A stretch of 64,000 bases of DNA, from contig JAEVYT010000005.1 of assembly GCA_023392615.1 (NCBI GenBank), positions 62,001 through 126,000 of the forward strand, read 5' to 3'. The notes below the pieces were generated by a model. It worked only from the letters and a program-made list of their open reading frames with translations, searched no databases and had not been told where the DNA came from. This stretch comes from Bacillota bacterium (GTDB lineage Bacteria; Bacillota; Clostridia; Lachnospirales; Lachnospiraceae). Shown piece after piece: positions 16,994 through 26,319 of this stretch (its first letter is position 1; each line of letters starts with the position of its first letter). The translations under genes and the position numbers were made by a program.

Positions 16994-17431
16994 TTACTTC
17001 GAAAAGAATACGAATAGATATGCTATGAATAAAAATGGAACAAACGGTATCGCTTTCTTTCTATCCGCCAGGCGAAAGGTAAGTAGACCGATTGATATAA
17101 TAGCTGCAAATGTAAGCGCAATTGCAAACAACTCTAGATTACTCCAAAAGCCCAAGCCTACCCCGGTAACACAGAGTAATATTCCATCCCCCAACCCGAT
17201 TTTCCCCGAAGTTGCAATACTGACAACAATGATTACTGCACCTATGGAGAACCCGGCAAGTCGATCCAATAACCCATATGACTGACAGAACGGAATACAG
17301 ACAATGATAAATAACGCACCAAATATAACCAACCAAAGATATATCTTTTTCTTAAGCATATCCTGTATTCCACATATGCCTATCATAATCATTAAAACCC
17401 ATTGTATTGATAGTTCGGCCATCCTTTTCAC
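16994..17431 (-). CDS. Prepilin peptidase, A24 family (TadV/CpaA type)
   Basis: A 145-residue membrane aspartyl protease of about five helices that cuts Flp and TadE-type prepilins. The two active aspartates are visible: in GIQDMLKKKI (near residue 23) and in GLGDG (near residue 78), the GxGD motif. It lacks the N-terminal methylase domain of longer PilD enzymes, as is usual for TadV. A GTG start is possible, but the ATG three codons later is better spaced from GAAGGA. Confidence 0.9.
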   Translation of the reverse strand: MKRMAELSIQWVLMIMIGICGIQDMLKKKIYLWLVIFGALFIIVCIPFCQSYGLLDRLAGFSIGAVIIVVSIATSGKIGLGDGILLCVTGVGLGFWSNLELFAIALTFAAIISIGLLTFRLADRKKAIPFVPFLFIAYLFVFFSK

Positions 17432-17496
17432 TTCCTTCTACTATATTTAACTATGACAATTGCTTGTTCATGTTATTTTACTCTTCCCTCTACATC

Positions 17497-18456
17497 CTAT
17501 TTCCCACATCTTGAACAAGGGCTCCTAGTTCCAACCTGTGATATTGGGACTTTCTTTATCGTCCGTTTCAACCCGGAGCATCCTCTAGAAGTATGATATC
17601 TTGTGCCATCCGATGTAATATAGAATATTCCTCCATCTACACCACCACTTTTACAACAAGTTTCACAGGGATAATATTTTGCTCCGTTAACATTACGTAA
17701 ATCACTTGGCACACCGGTTACTTCTCGTATGGACAGTTTAATATGGGAGCATTCCGATGTTTTATGATATACCGTACCTGTCTCAGTAATATATACCATC
17801 TCCTCATCTCCGGGCTGGTTAGTACCATATAACGGCGCAACGGAAAATCCTGTCCATGCCCTGAGACGAACTCTTTGTAACATATTCATATCGCCTATAT
17901 GAATTATTTTAATCGGGAGATTGACTTTATATCGCAATATAATATCTACTATGTTTTCGTCGTTGAGAATACTCGAATACGAGAAGTTTATCCCATTAAA
18001 CCCTCCCTTGATGCAGGATCGATTGAAGCAGTCCTTATCCATATATCTTCGTGCATAAAGAAACAGGCTGCTTTCACTGATAAACTTATCCGATTCATCC
18101 GTAATCATGGAATTTAGACCTTCAGGTAACAACGATTTATCAAAACTCATTACTTCTGAAAGATCCGGAAAATCCTGATAAAAATACGCTGCCTTAGATA
18201 AATCAAGACCCTTCTTCGTAGCGGATGCTTGAAGTTGTTCCTGTATGGTAAATATCTGAATAAAATACAGAAAAGCAATCATAAAATAAAGAAATATTGG
18301 TGTTACAAGTGCCGCCTCTACAGTTAATGCACCACTATAAGTCTTCCTGTTTTGATAGAACTTTTTATCTTGCTTCGAAGATAACCAATTATATATTAAT
18401 TTCATCATAGTAGTTTTTATATCCAGTTCAAGGTTTATATTAACGTGTAACCGCAT
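17497..18456 (-). CDS. TadE-like pseudopilin with two Cys-rich C-terminal modules
   Basis: A 319-residue pseudopilin. GALTVEAALVTPIFLY (about 42-57) marks the processing site and the helix. A polar extracytoplasmic region of about 150 residues follows. From about residue 225 come two related modules of about 40-45 residues, each with a YH-x4-C start (VYHKTSEC; RYHTSRGC) and a C-terminal CxxC (CETC; CSRC). The pattern His plus three Cys suggests zinc or structural metal binding. Similar single modules occur at the ends of clostridial surface and peptidoglycan-binding proteins. Tandem copies on a pseudopilin are unusual. Confidence 0.78.
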   Translation of the reverse strand: MRLHVNINLELDIKTTMMKLIYNWLSSKQDKKFYQNRKTYSGALTVEAALVTPIFLYFMIAFLYFIQIFTIQEQLQASATKKGLDLSKAAYFYQDFPDLSEVMSFDKSLLPEGLNSMITDESDKFISESSLFLYARRYMDKDCFNRSCIKGGFNGINFSYSSILNDENIVDIILRYKVNLPIKIIHIGDMNMLQRVRLRAWTGFSVAPLYGTNQPGDEEMVYITETGTVYHKTSECSHIKLSIREVTGVPSDLRNVNGAKYYPCETCCKSGGVDGGIFYITSDGTRYHTSRGCSGLKRTIKKVPISQVGTRSPCSRCGK

Positions 18457-18482
18457 TACAATAAATTGTATTTAAGATCTAA

Positions 18483-18604
18483 TGGACTGGGATGTCCGTT
18501 CTTCCGAAGAAAAGGTATTATAATACATATCAGCAAATGATTTCTTGGAGAGTTTTAATTTTTTTGGATTTTTATTTGGACAGAAGAGCGGACATCCCAA
18601 TCCA
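18483..18604. repeat. Long imperfect inverted repeat inside the Tad operon
   Basis: The left arm (18483-18504) and right arm (18583-18604) are 22 bp each and match at 20 positions; the shared core is TGGGATGTCCG. The 78-bp centre is AT-rich and holds a TATAAT-containing palindrome (GTATTATAATAC). There is no T-run after the stem. It may be a processing hairpin or a small mobile remnant. Confidence 0.8.
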
Positions 18605-18622
18605 TCAATAAGCTAAACTTAC

Positions 18623-21136
18623 TCAATAGCTGTTTGATAATTTTGTTGAAAAGCGAAATCCCGATTTTTTATTCCTAAAGATATTGCTAACTGCGTTTAA
18701 GCTGGTAAACTTGGTGGGTACTATACCATCCGCTTTCACTTCGAATCCAAATAAGCACTGATTTATCTGAAATCCTGGTGAATTGTAACGAAGTTTAATA
18801 TCCTCCTGGATCAGATCCATCGCATGATAGGTTAGGTTTTGTTTGTTCTTGAGAAAAAGAAAGATATTAAGATAATCCTGATAAGCCAAGCTAATTTCCT
18901 TCGAATTTGGTATGGATTTTGCCTTACTCAGTAGAAATGTTCGATTTATTAATAATATCTCCGGTAATTGAAGAATAACCTTCTTTTTTAGTAGCGGAAT
19001 CTCCTTTCCCATCATCATTGCACATACATCAAGTAATGCTTCAGCCATGGACCAGGTCAATAATATCACAGCTTGAACGATACCAATTAATATCGGTAAA
19101 CCCGTAAACCCGACCAGCGCTGCTGCCAACACTCGCGCTTCATTTCGCTTAGCACTATCTCCAGACACACTAACAAAATCCATGATTGCTCGCAGTAGTG
19201 TAATTCTCATGATTACCGCGGATAGATTCTTTGCATCGGAAGAATTCTCACATAATAGATATTCTTGCTCATAGTTAAGGGCAGAAGGCTTCTTATCTTT
19301 CTCACTGGAATTATCATAAGAATAGAAATGCTCCTTCATATAATCCAGATACAAAAACTTCTCCGCTACACTATTAACAGCACCTGCTAAGACTGTACTA
19401 AAATCACTGTTTGCTCCCAAACTTTTAAATACTTCTCCTAGTCCTGAGGAATTCCCATTTGTTGTCATCTTATCAAAAAACTCAGTGAAAGCACCGGTAT
19501 AACCCTCACTTTCTCCCTGCATGGTTGCAATATCTGAGGGTAATCCCATATCTGTAAGCTTTTTCTCCGATATATCCTCCGGGTTTATGACCAGTGTAGA
19601 TATTCCCTTTTTAAGTAGATTGTTTATTCCTTCAATCGGATTATCCATATGGGCTTTCTTATCCAACACCAGTGTACTATAGTCTAGTTTTAATCCATTT
19701 ATTTTGTAATTCTTAAGCGCCTTTACTGATAAATCAGCACTCATCTTAGCCTCTAAATAATCCTGAACAGATAATTGTTTTTGTTCCTCCGCTAAAAGCT
19801 CCATTATTGTTATAACTACATCAAAATTATCATTAAGAATCTTCTTCATATTCTTTAAATCATAACCATTTCCACCGTTACCTATGTAATTATTGAGCTC
19901 ATTATAGTTTTCTTCCAGTCCGGAAAAAGTATCTGGATTAACTTTCTCCTTCTGACTGTATAAATATGTCTTATATTGTTGTAATAACGGTTTCGCTACT
20001 TCTGTCTTTATAATCAGCTTATCCACACAAGCTATTGCATCTTGTATTACGGGTTTCATCTCTTTAAATAATACATCTAGCTTTTCTTCTCTATCTCCTA
20101 TATTCTCAAGAAGCTTTTTCTTATTGTCCTTATGTTCTTTTAATTGGTTTTTTATTTCTGTTTTACTTTTTTCCAATTCAGTCAGTTCATCATTTAATCT
20201 TGATATCTCACTTGAATACTCTCTTGTTTTGCTTCCGATATTTTCAACATCTTTTATCTCACTCTTTTTCTGTGATATCTTATCTACTAACTCGCTATAC
20301 TTTATTTCTTTATTCTCAATGAAGATTTGTTCCTTATCAACATCCCCAACCGTTTTTTTTATCATCTCAAAATCCTTTTTCGGATTGCAATATAAGTTCT
20401 TTACCGCCTGATATACATCTTTTTGATTAACCTCCACAGCTTTCATTGATACCTTAGAGGAACATATCTTTTTAACAAAATAATCAGTGGTGGTCAGCTT
20501 ACCCTTGCTATTCACTTTTATACCGCTTTTACTTGTTTTTAATCCATCTAGTAACTCCATCAATTCTAATATGCCCTTATCTATCTCAACCAGTTCTTCC
20601 TCAACCGATTGCTTCTTCTCATACACATAACTAAGTTTCTCAGGTTCCTCTAATAGCTTGAATTTATCCAATATAAGCTCTGCTCCTTTACCTAACTCTT
20701 TGTACTTCATATACTCCACAGCTTCATTGATAAACAGAGTCCCTTGATAACTCGTGAGGAATGTTTCATTATCAACTATTAGATTGCCTATATCAAATGG
20801 ATAAAAATTATAATAATCCTTTGCGTTTATTCCGACTAACTCTCCTGCCGGTTGAAAAGTATAGTTCATATAACCATTTAGTTTTTTTTGGATATCCTGC
20901 TTTATTATTAACTCGTCATTTTGATTTGCATAATATCCAAAGACATGGTATTCATCCCATAGGGGTTTATAATACTCTGCCAACAGAGAATCCGTTGCCG
21001 TCATTAAAGCACGCTCTGCAAATGTTCTCGTTGTGTTTACTCTAGCACCCTCAATGATAGTTAGAAGTAAGGATAGAATTAGAATTAGGATCAGACTCAT
21101 AAATACAGTTATCGTTCCCTCTTCTTTTTGTTTCAT
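18623..21136 (-). CDS. DUF5702 domain Tad-locus protein
   Basis: An approximately 837-residue protein. The N-terminus EEGTITVFMSLILILILS is a TadE/TadG-like membrane anchor, followed by EGARVNTTRTFAERALMTATDSLLAEYY. A long coiled-coil region with many Lys/Glu repeats lies at about 185-370. Near residues 660-710 there is a second hydrophobic region. The overall plan matches DUF5702 proteins of clostridial Tad loci, thought to be surface-exposed pilus or secretion components. The ATG with GGTGAG seven bases upstream is preferred over a TTG five codons earlier. Confidence 0.8.
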   Translation of the reverse strand: MKQKEEGTITVFMSLILILILSLLLTIIEGARVNTTRTFAERALMTATDSLLAEYYKPLWDEYHVFGYYANQNDELIIKQDIQKKLNGYMNYTFQPAGELVGINAKDYYNFYPFDIGNLIVDNETFLTSYQGTLFINEAVEYMKYKELGKGAELILDKFKLLEEPEKLSYVYEKKQSVEEELVEIDKGILELMELLDGLKTSKSGIKVNSKGKLTTTDYFVKKICSSKVSMKAVEVNQKDVYQAVKNLYCNPKKDFEMIKKTVGDVDKEQIFIENKEIKYSELVDKISQKKSEIKDVENIGSKTREYSSEISRLNDELTELEKSKTEIKNQLKEHKDNKKKLLENIGDREEKLDVLFKEMKPVIQDAIACVDKLIIKTEVAKPLLQQYKTYLYSQKEKVNPDTFSGLEENYNELNNYIGNGGNGYDLKNMKKILNDNFDVVITIMELLAEEQKQLSVQDYLEAKMSADLSVKALKNYKINGLKLDYSTLVLDKKAHMDNPIEGINNLLKKGISTLVINPEDISEKKLTDMGLPSDIATMQGESEGYTGAFTEFFDKMTTNGNSSGLGEVFKSLGANSDFSTVLAGAVNSVAEKFLYLDYMKEHFYSYDNSSEKDKKPSALNYEQEYLLCENSSDAKNLSAVIMRITLLRAIMDFVSVSGDSAKRNEARVLAAALVGFTGLPILIGIVQAVILLTWSMAEALLDVCAMMMGKEIPLLKKKVILQLPEILLINRTFLLSKAKSIPNSKEISLAYQDYLNIFLFLKNKQNLTYHAMDLIQEDIKLRYNSPGFQINQCLFGFEVKADGIVPTKFTSLNAVSNIFRNKKSGFRFSTKLSNSY

Positions 21137-21221
21137 AATTTTTCTCACCAAACAATCCCCCTCTCATTTCATCTCAGATGCATGGTCTCTAAACTCAAAT
21201 TAAATGTAATGATTTTTTCTA

Positions 21222-21428
21222 TTAATCAATTATCATTTCTTTGTTTATTCCTTCTGCATTACCATTTATAGAATTGAAAGCATTTTGTACTATGTCCGTA
21301 ATCTGATTCCTAAATATCAATACCAGCCCAATAACAATTACCAGAATTAATATAATTTCTATTACTCCGATTCCATCTACCTCGGCTGCAGAGGCTTTCT
21401 TAAAAAACATTTTAATACCCTGTTTCAT
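21222..21428 (-). CDS. Flp-type major pilin (Flp1-like)
   Basis: A 68-residue pilin precursor. A leader of about 18-20 residues ends before DGIGVIEIILILVIVIGLVL, with the +5 glutamate (E of VIEI) that marks type IV-like pilins. One helix and a short polar tail, FRNQITDIVQ and onward, complete it. This is the Flp1-like family of Firmicutes. The peptidase in the same operon should process it, and polymerised Flp makes the Tad pilus used in adhesion. It lies between tadC and the DUF5702 gene. Confidence 0.88.
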   Translation of the reverse strand: MKQGIKMFFKKASAAEVDGIGVIEIILILVIVIGLVLIFRNQITDIVQNAFNSINGNAEGINKEMIID

Positions 21429-21476
21429 ATTATCATCCCTTCCTACTTATCAATTCTGTTCATAGTTCCATATAAT

Positions 21477-22982
21477 TTATCCCCTAAAAGACCAAAAAGC
21501 AGGAATCATGATAATGAGAAATACAAGTACTAATAACATCATCATTGGCATCAATAATTTAGTCCCCGCTTCTTCCCCTAAACGTTTCGCATTTTGCTTT
21601 CGTAGTTCAAACGCATCTTCCGCCTCTTTCATCAATAGATCCGTAAACCCCTTCGTTCCCTTTTTTAGGTTTTGATTAATTAAGGAACTGAATTTAATAT
21701 ATCGAATGGATCCAACTCGTCTTCCAAACTGCTCATAGGCGACCTGCTCTGCAACACCTAATTTTAATTCATTCATCGTCGTGATCATCTCTTCATAAGC
21801 GAATCTTTTCTGATGTGATTTTATGCCGTACTTTTCTTTATAATCTTCAATGATTTTATTCCATGCCTGTTTTACTGTCATTCCGGCATTCACTAAAAGC
21901 GTAAATTTGTTAATAATCTCAGGGTAATCTATTTCCATCTGATCTTTACGCTTTTTCATATTATTTTCTAACTCTTTATCTGTAATCAACCAGGCTATAA
22001 CCGATGCTATTACCCCTAAAAACAACCAGTTTATCGTATCGCCTTTTGATTTATCCTTCCAATTAAGACGATACCCTTCAATCTCATTCGGGAGCCTTAG
22101 GTAATCATCCCCTATTGTATCTTTCGCATAGTTTTTCACCTTTTCAACCAGCCCCATCTCTACAAGCTGCTCCTCGGTATACTTCCTTGGCATCACTTTA
22201 AACTCCCAGTTATATTCCCTTCTCTCGTCTTGAAGCGATAACACAGAAGTTACCTTTACTTCCTTTCCTTCTGCGTTAATCTTATCATTATGAATTTGTC
22301 CATCCGTTTGGATGAGAGAATAATCCGAAGGTCTCCATTCGACTGTAACACCCTTCTTTGGTATGCTACTCACTAGGTTTAAGTTAGTATAAATCTTATC
22401 AAAAGATTTATTCTCACCTAATATGCAATTCTGTAAGTAGACATATGCATCTGCAAAAAGTTGTTCTTTTTCTTTGGTGCTATATGCCTGTTCTTGTACC
22501 GTAATCGATACATCCTTTGTTTTTGGCATCTCCGACCCTTGTGAACTATGCCCTTTATTCCCTTTCTCCATAGTAACATTCAGTTCTACACGCTTACCTC
22601 CCTTTCCGGGATCGGGTCTTAAGATGTATTCTCCTCTAACTAATTCGGAGTTACTACCGGCCAACTGTGACATGATGGATAAGATGTTAAATAGAATTAC
22701 AATGGCAACTACAGTGGATATTCTGTCATACCAGTATATCTTGCTTATCTCCTCCTTCTTTAATCCGCTGTAAAGTACTTTCATCATTTCTTGCTTTCGT
22801 TCACTTTGTTTTATCCAACGTTCAAGTTTTATCCTCACAAGAATGCGCTCTGCCAATGGAAATAAAAAATATAACTTATGTGCTTTCTTATCATAATTAA
22901 ATTGATCTTTCTTAGCTTTTAAAAAACATATAATACTTATTGTGACCAAGAACGCTATCACTAGAATATTTAATACAAACAA
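21477..22982 (-). CDS. TadC-like platform protein with Ig-like insert
   Basis: A 501-residue type II secretion F-domain protein, the second half of the Tad inner-membrane platform. The F domain is at about 335-500 with the YPEIINKFTLLVNAGMTV-type opening and two C-terminal helices. Before it lies a large extracytoplasmic part (about 105-310) between membrane helices. That part includes a segment resembling an atrophied bacterial Ig domain: GVTVEWRPSD, TDGQIHND, EVKVTSVLSL and FKVMP. The TTG start is chosen because GGAGG stands five bases upstream; an earlier TTG overlapping tadB has no such site. Confidence 0.82.
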   Translation of the reverse strand: MFVLNILVIAFLVTISIICFLKAKKDQFNYDKKAHKLYFLFPLAERILVRIKLERWIKQSERKQEMMKVLYSGLKKEEISKIYWYDRISTVVAIVILFNILSIMSQLAGSNSELVRGEYILRPDPGKGGKRVELNVTMEKGNKGHSSQGSEMPKTKDVSITVQEQAYSTKEKEQLFADAYVYLQNCILGENKSFDKIYTNLNLVSSIPKKGVTVEWRPSDYSLIQTDGQIHNDKINAEGKEVKVTSVLSLQDERREYNWEFKVMPRKYTEEQLVEMGLVEKVKNYAKDTIGDDYLRLPNEIEGYRLNWKDKSKGDTINWLFLGVIASVIAWLITDKELENNMKKRKDQMEIDYPEIINKFTLLVNAGMTVKQAWNKIIEDYKEKYGIKSHQKRFAYEEMITTMNELKLGVAEQVAYEQFGRRVGSIRYIKFSSLINQNLKKGTKGFTDLLMKEAEDAFELRKQNAKRLGEEAGTKLLMPMMMLLVLVFLIIMIPAFWSFRG

Positions 22983-22995
22983 GATACCCTCCTTT

Positions 22996-23739
22996 TCATA
23001 CTTCAATTAAAACGATCTTATCAATAATCAAAAATGCTGCTAAGTAGAAAATTAGCATTAATGTCATTACCATAAATCCTATTATATTATTATATAGGGG
23101 ATCTAAAAATCCTGGTGACGTCGCCGCCAAATAACATAGAATAAACAGCGGAATTCCCTTCATAACATTGGCTTCCAACCGTTTTGCAGAAATTATTGTT
23201 AAAATTTCTCGATTTACTTCGATTTTGTCATTAATGATCAAGTTGGTAGTTTTAATTACATTAATCAGATCTCCACCTGTTCTTTTGGCTGTATTAAAGA
23301 CCTCTGCGAAACTCTTGATGTCTTCTATCCCTGTTCGATCACCAAAATCTCTTATAGCCTCTTCGACGGTAATATTCATTCGCATCTGATTAATGATATA
23401 ATTGAACTCACTTATTATCATAGAGTGCTGATCATATAATAATCTTAAGTCCTTGCTTGCCTGTTCAAAAGCATTCTCTGTTGAATATCCTGCCTCCAAG
23501 GCGGCTGAAAGTGCCGTAATACCGTCCCGAAATTCCAGGTTTAGCTTCCACTTTCTTTTATTAATAATAGATTTTTTTATGAATATTCTAAAATAATAAA
23601 TGGTTGGCGACAGAATAATCACCCCGACAATATTTCGATAGAATAAAATCCCTAGAATTAGGATGATCATCACACCCATCAGAAAATAGATAATGTTTTC
23701 CTTCTTTGTAAATTCATATTTATTATAATCCCGAATCAA
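22996..23739 (-). CDS. tadB: TadB pilus assembly platform protein
   Basis: A 247-residue membrane protein: two N-terminal helices (about 17-50), a cytosolic F domain with FRDGITALSAALEAGYSTENAFEQA (shown in parts: GITALSAALEAGYS at about 69-82), and two C-terminal helices. TadB and TadC form the platform that couples the CpaF ATPase to pilin assembly. TTG start with GGAG seven bases upstream, one base after the cpaF stop. Confidence 0.9.
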   Translation of the reverse strand: MIRDYNKYEFTKKENIIYFLMGVMIILILGILFYRNIVGVIILSPTIYYFRIFIKKSIINKRKWKLNLEFRDGITALSAALEAGYSTENAFEQASKDLRLLYDQHSMIISEFNYIINQMRMNITVEEAIRDFGDRTGIEDIKSFAEVFNTAKRTGGDLINVIKTTNLIINDKIEVNREILTIISAKRLEANVMKGIPLFILCYLAATSPGFLDPLYNNIIGFMVMTLMLIFYLAAFLIIDKIVLIEV

Positions 23740-23740
23740 C

Positions 23741-24964
23741 TTAAGTCTCCTTTCTCATTAATCCGGCACGTAAAAGCTTATCGCTATTCATAAGGTTATT
23801 GAAGTGATCTAGAGTACCAATTACCTTTCCTTCCTCTTCTCCCGCCTCTTCAAATACATAAATCGGGTTCATGATAATCTCTCCGTCAATGCTCTCCAGT
23901 ACCTCAGTTATCTCCAACACCCGTCTGGTTCGATCTCTTAATCTTCCTAAGTGCACAATGATATCAATTGCAGAGGCAATTTGCTTACGTACCGCAAGTA
24001 GAGGGATCTCAGTGCCCATAAGCACTAATGACTCCAATCTGCTTAACATATCAGCAGGTGAATTCGCATGTCCAGTTGATAATGATCCATCATGTCCGGT
24101 ATTTAATGCCTGGAGCATGTCTATTGCAGCCGCATCCCGAACCTCTCCAACTATAATTCGATCGGGTCGCATCCGAAGAGAAGTTTTTATTAAATCACGA
24201 ATTGTAATCTCATTGCTTCCCTCCGAATTAGCGTTCCGGACCTCTAGGCGGACAAGATTGGATATATTACGAATCTGAAGCTCAGCTGAGTCTTCAATCG
24301 TAATAATTCTTTCACCCGAGGGGATAAAATTAGATAAGACATTTAGAAATGTAGTTTTCCCTGAACCCGTCCCACCACTTATAAAAATATTATATCTGGC
24401 TATTACAAGCTGTTTCAAAAATGTGGCTACCTCTTCAGTTATGGATTCAAGTCGAACTAATTGCTCCATGGTAATTGGATTGCTTGGGAATTTCCTTATC
24501 GTTATAATTGGACCTTCCAAAGCGATGGGAGGAAGTACAACATTAACACGAGAACCATCTGATAACCTAGAATCTACTATTGGACTCGCTTCATTGATAA
24601 TACGATTGGATTGGGATACAATTTGCTGTACTACGTCCTCTAACTTTTGTACTGATTCAAAATTTCTTTCACTCTGAAGTATCTGACCGTCTTTTTCATA
24701 GAATATATTGTTAGTGCCATTCACCATAATTTCGGTGATAGTACTGTCTTCAATGAATTCCTGTAAAATATCAAGTCTACGAATCGAGTTGAAGATCTCT
24801 CTTCTCAGGGAAAGCTTATCTGGAATACTGATATAAGTCTCCCTGCTATAGCTTAGGATTTCTCGGTCAATCATCTCCAATATCTCTCTATCTTCTATAT
24901 CTCGACATAGGTCTACACCTTCTAGAACCTTTTGTCTTAGTATATCCTTATAATATTGCACCAC
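23741..24964 (-). CDS. cpaF: CpaF/TadA pilus assembly ATPase
   Basis: A 407-residue secretion ATPase that drives Flp pilus polymerisation. Walker A is GGTGSGKTT with the lysine at K203; the Asp box TIEDSAELQ and the His box STGHANSPADML follow, and the Walker B region reads RIIVGEVRDAAA. The N-terminal domain carries the EIMVNG and IYEKDG-like elements of the CpaF family. Two GTG codons in a row follow the GGAGG site; the second is better spaced. The gene overlaps none of its neighbours but is only 6 bp from the cpaE-like gene. Confidence 0.95.
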   Translation of the reverse strand: MVQYYKDILRQKVLEGVDLCRDIEDREILEMIDREILSYSRETYISIPDKLSLRREIFNSIRRLDILQEFIEDSTITEIMVNGTNNIFYEKDGQILQSERNFESVQKLEDVVQQIVSQSNRIINEASPIVDSRLSDGSRVNVVLPPIALEGPIITIRKFPSNPITMEQLVRLESITEEVATFLKQLVIARYNIFISGGTGSGKTTFLNVLSNFIPSGERIITIEDSAELQIRNISNLVRLEVRNANSEGSNEITIRDLIKTSLRMRPDRIIVGEVRDAAAIDMLQALNTGHDGSLSTGHANSPADMLSRLESLVLMGTEIPLLAVRKQIASAIDIIVHLGRLRDRTRRVLEITEVLESIDGEIIMNPIYVFEEAGEEEGKVIGTLDHFNNLMNSDKLLRAGLMRKET

Positions 24965-24970
24965 TACCTC

Positions 24971-25984
24971 CTAGGTACAGGAATTCAGATACTCCCTCGC
25001 TCTTTCCCATTCATAACGTTGGGATAGCTCCTGAATCGTTATCGGTAGCTTAGAGCTTCCGTCTTCCTTATGTATTGTTATAAATTGATATTTATCAGAT
25101 TGATGTGATAATCCGATTCGATCCATTTGGCTCTTCCACTCATTTAGGCAAGCACATTCATAATCGCTATCAAGTGAGAGAACCAATACCGTGTCACTGA
25201 GATTCAACACTTCCATCATTGCCTCAGAGGCAAAGCTTACATAGAATATTGCAGTTTCATAATTTGTATTGTTTCGAATAGATTCAAACAGGGTGCGGAT
25301 ATCTTCTTTACCTAATGACAGTAAATCAGAACAATGGTGAATTCCTGATAGGTAGTGAATAGATTGGTTCATATTCATAAGTTGAAACGATTGTTCTAAA
25401 GAATGAAATCTAGATGTAATGTTATTACCCTCTTTCAGGTAATAGATTAAGTCGGATAGATTATTGTTTTGATGATTTATATGAGATAAAAATGGAATGG
25501 GGATTAGGTCAAACAAAGTAAATAATGTTTTACTTTGCTCCGACCTCATGGCGCTAAAAGCCCATGCAAAAGATAATGTTTCTAATTGGGGAATAGATGT
25601 TACAATTGTAAGAATTGTGGTTTCACCAGACTTCTGTGTTTGTGGATGTTCTTCTTTTTGTGATATGATAGTAAGAACTTGCATTAGTATCTGTTTTACG
25701 GATTGGTACTTTAATATACCTTGATATTGATTTTCGCCTTCAGGCGGTTGATGATCCGTTAACCGGAATATATACCTTATGTGTTCCGTAACTAAGTCTT
25801 CTAGTGTCACATTATCTCCAAACAGTAACACTTCAATGGAATGTGAATCTGCATACTGTTTCATAGTGTTGATGGATGTGAATACCACTATATTAAATTC
25901 GAGTATTTCTGATTTAGAGAAATACTCCATAAATCGGGTAACATATACTACATCTGAATCATAAAGTGCGAGAATTTTATTCAA
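24971..25984 (-). CDS. CpaE/TadZ-like protein lacking a P-loop
   Basis: A 337-residue first gene of the Tad operon. Residues 1 to about 115 resemble a receiver-like domain (KILALYDSDVVYVTRFMEYF, then VEVLLFGD-like strands), as in CpaE/TadZ. The second half has the MinD-like strand pattern, but the place of the Walker A loop reads TIVTSIPQLETLS with no GK(T/S), so ATP binding is probably lost. TadZ proteins place the machine in the cell. The TTG start fits AAGGAG at seven bases; a longer frame without that site was not chosen. Confidence 0.75.
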   Translation of the reverse strand: MNKILALYDSDVVYVTRFMEYFSKSEILEFNIVVFTSINTMKQYADSHSIEVLLFGDNVTLEDLVTEHIRYIFRLTDHQPPEGENQYQGILKYQSVKQILMQVLTIISQKEEHPQTQKSGETTILTIVTSIPQLETLSFAWAFSAMRSEQSKTLFTLFDLIPIPFLSHINHQNNNLSDLIYYLKEGNNITSRFHSLEQSFQLMNMNQSIHYLSGIHHCSDLLSLGKEDIRTLFESIRNNTNYETAIFYVSFASEAMMEVLNLSDTVLVLSLDSDYECACLNEWKSQMDRIGLSHQSDKYQFITIHKEDGSSKLPITIQELSQRYEWERAREYLNSCT

Positions 25985-26131
25985 TCTTATTCTCCTTATA
26001 AATTTAGTGTTTGGGGAATTTCTTAACAAAGAACTTGCATAAAACGGTATCTCGTATGACAACGAGTTGGAAAAGTAATAGACCTATTATGTATCTCCAT
26101 GGAATTACATTTATTTCTATATTTTTTAATA

Positions 26132-26160
26132 ATATTACATTATTCAATTTATATTGTCAA
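26132..26160 (-). promoter_or_regulatory. Promoter of the Tad operon
   Basis: On the minus strand TTGACA and TAATAT are 17 bp apart, about 150 bp before the CpaE-like gene. Confidence 0.55.
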
Positions 26161-26233
26161 TAAACGATATGACTCATCGTAGAACTTTGTAATTTTTATA
26201 CATATTTTGTCTACAGAATCAAACATATTGCAC

Positions 26234-26290
26234 GAAAAAAGGGGTGGTACAATATAATCTGATTCCTACAAATTATATTACAACCACCCT
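26234..26290 (-). terminator. Terminator of the motAB operon
   Basis: Stem AGGGTGGTTG.AATATAAT paired with ATTATATT.TACCACCCC on the minus strand, followed by TTTTTT. It lies 30 bp after motB. Confidence 0.88.
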
Positions 26291-26319
26291 CTTGTCTCTA
26301 CGATATTCAATTAGTTTCT

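Noticed and set aside
18483..18604. Insertion sequence
   Set aside because: There is no transposase and the element is too short; target-site duplications were not seen.
22983..23006. Longer TadC start overlapping tadB
   Set aside because: The upstream TTG has no ribosome binding site, while the TTG eight codons later has GGAGG at a proper distance.
25985..26062. Longer CpaE-like N-terminus
   Set aside because: The extra residues do not resemble the family, and the AAGGAG site points to the internal TTG.
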